Program-made: the position numbers and the translations under genes
Shown here: piece after piece, positions 34,130 through 37,280 of the stretch
Position numbering within the stretch: position 1 is the stretch's first letter
Layout of the letters: the number at the start of each line of letters is the position of its first letter
Notes under the pieces: model-generated
The model's database searches: none
Told to the model about the DNA's origin: nothing
What the model saw: the letters and a program-made list of their open reading frames with translations, nothing else
Assembly: GCA_025358315.1 (NCBI GenBank)
Contig: JANYKA010000085.1
Location: 1 to 37,280 of the forward strand
Direction: 5' to 3'
Source: Gemmatimonadota bacterium
GTDB lineage: Bacteria; Gemmatimonadota; Gemmatimonadetes; Gemmatimonadales; Gemmatimonadaceae
Length of the DNA: 37,280 nucleotides

Positions 34130-36229
34130 ATGACCGCAATCCAATTTCCCGAAGAGGACCAGGCCGGCGCTACGGTTGTTCGTGGCGCATGCCCACACGA
34201 TTGCCCAGACGCGTGCTCCACAATTGTGACCGTCGAAAATGGCCGGGCCACGCGTATTCAGGGCGACCCCGACCATCCGTTCACACAGGGCTTTCTCTGC
34301 GCCAAGGTGAACCGGTACCTCGAACGCACCTATCATCGCGACCGACTCACCACACCGCTCAGACGCGTTGGCCCAAAAGGGAGCCGCCAGTTCGAGCCGG
34401 CGAGTTGGGACGACGCGCTCACCGATATTTCCGCGAGACTCCGGACGATAGTGGCCACGCATGGCGCCGAAGCGATTCTGCCATACTCCTACGCCGGAAC
34501 GATGGGGCTCATTCAGGGCTCGTCGATGGACCGCCGGTTCTTCCATGCCATTGGCGCATCCAAACTCGACCGTACCATTTGTTCTACCGCCGGCTCCGTA
34601 GGCATGCAGATGACCGTGGGCGCCAATGTCGGGGCCGATGGTGAAGGCTTGCCCTCCAGCGATCTCGTGCTCCTTTGGGGGACGAACACACTCACGGCAA
34701 ATCCACATCTCTGGCCGCACGTCCTGCAAGCCAAGGCCAATGGCGCAAAGGTGATCGCCATCGACCCGATCCGCACGCGCACGGCCGATCAATGCGACGA
34801 GTGGATCGCAATCCGGCCTGGCACTGACGCGGCACTGGCGTTGGCGATGATGCACGTGATCTTCGACGAAGGATTGCAGGATGACGATTATCTCGATCGC
34901 TTCACGCTCGGCGCCGACCAACTGCGCGAGCGGGTGAAACAGTACCCACCGTCGCGCGCCGCGCAGATCACCGGTATTCCGAGCCCGCGGATTATCGAGC
35001 TGGCGCGGCAGTACGGTCGCGCCAAGGCGGCGTTCGTGCGCATCAATTACGGATTGCAGCGGCACGCTGGCGGCGGCATGGCCGTGCGAACCATCGCCTG
35101 CCTGCCAGCCGTCGTTGGCCACTGGCGCCGGGCCGGCGGCGGCATTCAGCTCTCGACTAGTGCGAATTTCCAGTTCAATAAGAAGGCGCTTGAACGCCCC
35201 GACATTTCTCCTCCCGTGCGGACGATCAACATGATTCGCATCGGGGAGGCACTCAACGCGCCCGATGGCGGCGTTGGTGGGCCGCCCGTTCAGGCATTAA
35301 TTGTATACAATTCCAACCCCGCGGCGGTGGCACCAGACCGCACGTCGGTACTTCGCGGATTGGCGCGCGACGATCTGTTCACCGTAGTGCTCGAACATTT
35401 CCAAACCGACACCGCCGACTGGGCGGACTGGATTCTTCCTGCCACGACGCAGCTCGAACATTGGGATATTCATTTTTCGTATGGCCATCACTACGTGCCG
35501 CTCAACCGGCCGGCGATTCAACCGATGGGCGAGGCAAAGCCGAATAGTGAGATCTTTCGCTTGCTTGCGGCGCACATGGGGCTCACCGACCCGATGTTCG
35601 CCGACGACGATCTCGCCCTGATTCACCAGGCGCTCGAATCGCCGCACGAAAAAATGAAAGGTGTGACATTCGACGCGCTGATGGAACGCGGCTGGGTGCG
35701 GCTGAATTTGCCGACGCCCTTCCTGCCATATGTCGACGGTGCCTTTTCCACGCCAAGCGGCAAAGTGGAGTTCTACTCCGAACGCATGAAACAAATGGGG
35801 CTCGACCCACTTCCGGCGTTCACACCACCATACGAATTCCCGGAAATGGTGCCGGAACTGGCCGCGAAGTATCCATTGACCCTCATCTCCTCGCCGCGCC
35901 ACCAATTCCTAAATTCGACTTTCGTGAATATCGACTCGCTGCGCCGCAATGCCGAGCCGGAGGTGATGGTGCATCCGGTTGACGCCGAGCGCCGCGGCAT
36001 TCCATCGGGAGCTCGTGTTGTGGTCCAGAACGACCGCGGCCACTTCTCGGGTGTCGTTCGCATCTCCGACGCCGTCCGTGAAGGGGTCGTGTGGGCGCCG
36101 TCAATCTGGTGGACAAAGCTCGCTGCCGACGGTGCGAACGCAAATGACACGACATCGCAGCGTGAAACTGATCTTGGGCATGGGCCCGTGTTTTACGACA
36201 ATCTCGTAGAGGTTTCAGTACTCGACTGA
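34130..36229 (+). CDS. Molybdopterin oxidoreductase (DMSO reductase superfamily), cytoplasmic
   Basis: The 699-residue protein has an N-terminal 4Fe-4S site CPHDCPDAC (C21, C25, C29) with C57 as fourth ligand (FLCAKVN). The likely molybdenum ligand is C151 in DRTICSTAG, as in the Cys-ligated members. [42 protein letters not shown] and the C-terminal molybdopterin-binding domain ([36 protein letters not shown]) complete the fold. There is no Tat signal, so it acts in the cytoplasm. No membrane or electron-transfer subunit is adjacent, and the substrate cannot be named; formate, thiosulfate/polysulfide or sulfoxide enzymes share this layout. Its TGA overlaps the next ATG (TGATG). AGGAA lies about 13 nt upstream of the start, which is rather far. 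Confidence 0.88.
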   Translation: MTAIQFPEEDQAGATVVRGACPHDCPDACSTIVTVENGRATRIQGDPDHPFTQGFLCAKVNRYLERTYHRDRLTTPLRRVGPKGSRQFEPASWDDALTDISARLRTIVATHGAEAILPYSYAGTMGLIQGSSMDRRFFHAIGASKLDRTICSTAGSVGMQMTVGANVGADGEGLPSSDLVLLWGTNTLTANPHLWPHVLQAKANGAKVIAIDPIRTRTADQCDEWIAIRPGTDAALALAMMHVIFDEGLQDDDYLDRFTLGADQLRERVKQYPPSRAAQITGIPSPRIIELARQYGRAKAAFVRINYGLQRHAGGGMAVRTIACLPAVVGHWRRAGGGIQLSTSANFQFNKKALERPDISPPVRTINMIRIGEALNAPDGGVGGPPVQALIVYNSNPAAVAPDRTSVLRGLARDDLFTVVLEHFQTDTADWADWILPATTQLEHWDIHFSYGHHYVPLNRPAIQPMGEAKPNSEIFRLLAAHMGLTDPMFADDDLALIHQALESPHEKMKGVTFDALMERGWVRLNLPTPFLPYVDGAFSTPSGKVEFYSERMKQMGLDPLPAFTPPYEFPEMVPELAAKYPLTLISSPRHQFLNSTFVNIDSLRRNAEPEVMVHPVDAERRGIPSGARVVVQNDRGHFSGVVRISDAVREGVVWAPSIWWTKLAADGANANDTTSQRETDLGHGPVFYDNLVEVSVLD

Positions 36230-37280
36230 TGACGAAAGAAACGCCACAGCTGCCGCAGACGCTCGGAGCACTCAAACGTTCGCCATTCGCCGTGCCCGAG
36301 CGGGCCCACCGCAAAGTGAAAGATGAGATTCGCAAGAATCTCGTGATGCGCCTGCAGCATGGGGGACCACTCTTCGAGGGCGTGCTCGGCTACGAAGACA
36401 CCGTCATGCCGCAAATCGTCAATGCCCTGCTCTCGCGGCACAATTTTATTTTGCTCGGGCTCCGGGGCCAGGCCAAGTCACGCATCCTGCGCGCGCTCAC
36501 GACGCTACTCGACGACGTGATGCCGGTCGTCGCTGGTAGCGAGATTAACGATTCGCCGTTCCACCCGATATCAAAGTTCGCTCGCGAGCGTATTGCCGAA
36601 GGCGGCGACGACACGCCCATCGGTTGGGTCAGCCGCGACCAGCGGTTTGTCGAGAAACTCGCGACGCCGGACGTCACCGTCGCCGATCTCATTGGGGATC
36701 TGGATCCGATCAAAGCGGCGCGGGGCGGCCACATGCTTTCCGACGAGCTGACCATTCACTATGGAATGCTGCCGCGAGCCAATCGCGGGATATTCGCGCT
36801 GAACGAACTGCCGGACTTGGCCGCGAAAGTGCAGGTCGGGTTATTCAATATTCTGCAGGAGGGTGACGTTCAGATCAAAGGGTTTCCGATCCGGCTGGAG
36901 CTCGACGTCCTGCTCTGTTTCACGGCCAATCCCGAAGATTACACCGCACGTGGCAAAATCATCACGCCACTCAAGGACCGCATTGGGAGTGAGATTATCA
37001 CGCACTATCCGGAGGCCGTGGAACTCGGCATGGCGATCACGCAGCAGGAGGCGTGGACGGCACGCAGCGTTCCGCCTGCCCGGATTTCGCCACTGCTTGC
37101 CGAACTGGTGGAGCGCGTGGCGTTCGAAGCCCGCTCCGACAAGCGCATTGATCGCCGCTCGGGTGTCTCACAGCGCATGCCGATTTCCGTGCTGGAAAAC
37201 GTGGTATCGAATGCTGAACGACGCGCGATCCGGCTGGGGGAGAAAGAAATCGTTCCGCGACTCGCGGATGTGTACGCCGC
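36229..37280 (+). CDS. MoxR/Mg-chelatase-like AAA+ ATPase, 3' end outside the window
   Basis: The frame opens with ATG at 36229, overlapping the molybdoenzyme stop as TGATG, and is open to the window end (about 350 residues seen). Walker A reads [11 protein letters not shown] (G77 to S84, with Ala82 where Gly is usual), and the Walker B-like segment is [10 protein letters not shown] with N192-E193. The latter, with [29 protein letters not shown], matches MoxR/ChlI-type AAA+ proteins, where the insert strand and 'TANP' sensor follow Walker B. Such ATPases act with a VWA-domain partner to insert metals or activate enzymes; the next gene, outside the window, may encode one. The overlap suggests a link with the molybdoenzyme, which is inference. 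Confidence 0.82.
   Translation, partial: MTKETPQLPQTLGALKRSPFAVPERAHRKVKDEIRKNLVMRLQHGGPLFEGVLGYEDTVMPQIVNALLSRHNFILLGLRGQAKSRILRALTTLLDDVMPVVAGSEINDSPFHPISKFARERIAEGGDDTPIGWVSRDQRFVEKLATPDVTVADLIGDLDPIKAARGGHMLSDELTIHYGMLPRANRGIFALNELPDLAAKVQVGLFNILQEGDVQIKGFPIRLELDVLLCFTANPEDYTARGKIITPLKDRIGSEIITHYPEAVELGMAITQQEAWTARSVPPARISPLLAELVERVAFEARSDKRIDRRSGVSQRMPISVLENVVSNAERRAIRLGEKEIVPRLADVYA

Noticed and set aside
1-37280. tRNA, rRNA, CRISPR, transposase or phage genes
   Set aside because: None was seen by eye on either strand; nearly all sequence is accounted for by protein genes. A tRNA or covariance-model scan would be needed to exclude small RNAs.

Overview
The window looks like an ordinary chromosomal segment of a Gram-negative (diderm) bacterium of the FCB lineage, most probably a member of the Gemmatimonadota. 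That is an inference. It rests on moderately high GC, BamA- and TamB-like outer-membrane assembly proteins, a short sigma factor of the Bacteroidota/Gemmatimonadota SigA type with no region 1.1, a secreted peptidase with a FlgD/T9SS-like C-terminal module, and several starts without a Shine-Dalgarno. I see no rRNA, tRNA, CRISPR array, insertion sequence or phage gene. Genes are tightly packed; the longest non-coding gaps are about 260 bp (26951-27211 and 33874-34129).

Layout. 1-1067 (+): the end of tsaD, then lgt with a non-canonical active site. 1075-3258 (-): a cytochrome c/FTR1 iron permease with a Fur-box-like palindrome over its start. 3346-8586 (-): a chain of five genes joined by 4- to 8-bp start/stop overlaps (EamA transporter, HAD phosphatase, CYTH protein, M14 peptidase with an extra N-terminal region, acpS). 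8671-9093 (+): a DUF6941-like protein. 9090-23648 (-): a long block read from high to low coordinate as TrxR-like ferredoxin-NADP reductase, BamA-like, TamB-like, lipid/diacylglycerol kinase, a cytosolic multi-PAS histidine kinase, an NtrC-type regulator that lacks the GAFTGA motif, a 56-residue four-CxxC protein, and a P1 (S58) peptidase.

From 23674 the + strand carries a DinB-like protein, a serine/threonine kinase, the PduO-type cobalamin adenosyltransferase, aroB, a sigma factor behind two candidate promoters, and the glycolate oxidase operon glcD-glcE-glcF. After glcF come a HAD-like protein with degraded catalytic motifs and a YgfZ-like folate-binding protein. A strong hairpin separates this run from a convergent small Thr-rich lipoprotein gene (-). 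The last part (+) is a cytoplasmic DMSO-reductase-family molybdoenzyme coupled by a TGATG overlap to a MoxR/Mg-chelatase-like AAA+ ATPase that is cut by the window end.

How the genes fit together: BamA and TamB act in outer-membrane biogenesis; Lgt would lipidate lipoproteins such as the small one at 33646-33873; the FTR1 fusion imports iron under probable Fur control; GlcDEF oxidises glycolate and YgfZ supports Fe-S enzymes; the kinase/regulator pair is a two-component system. The points most worth a second look are the GAFTGA-less regulator, the molybdoenzyme/AAA+ pair, the degraded HAD in the glc cluster, the iron permease with a lost second haem site and an operator over its start, and the small four-CxxC protein.
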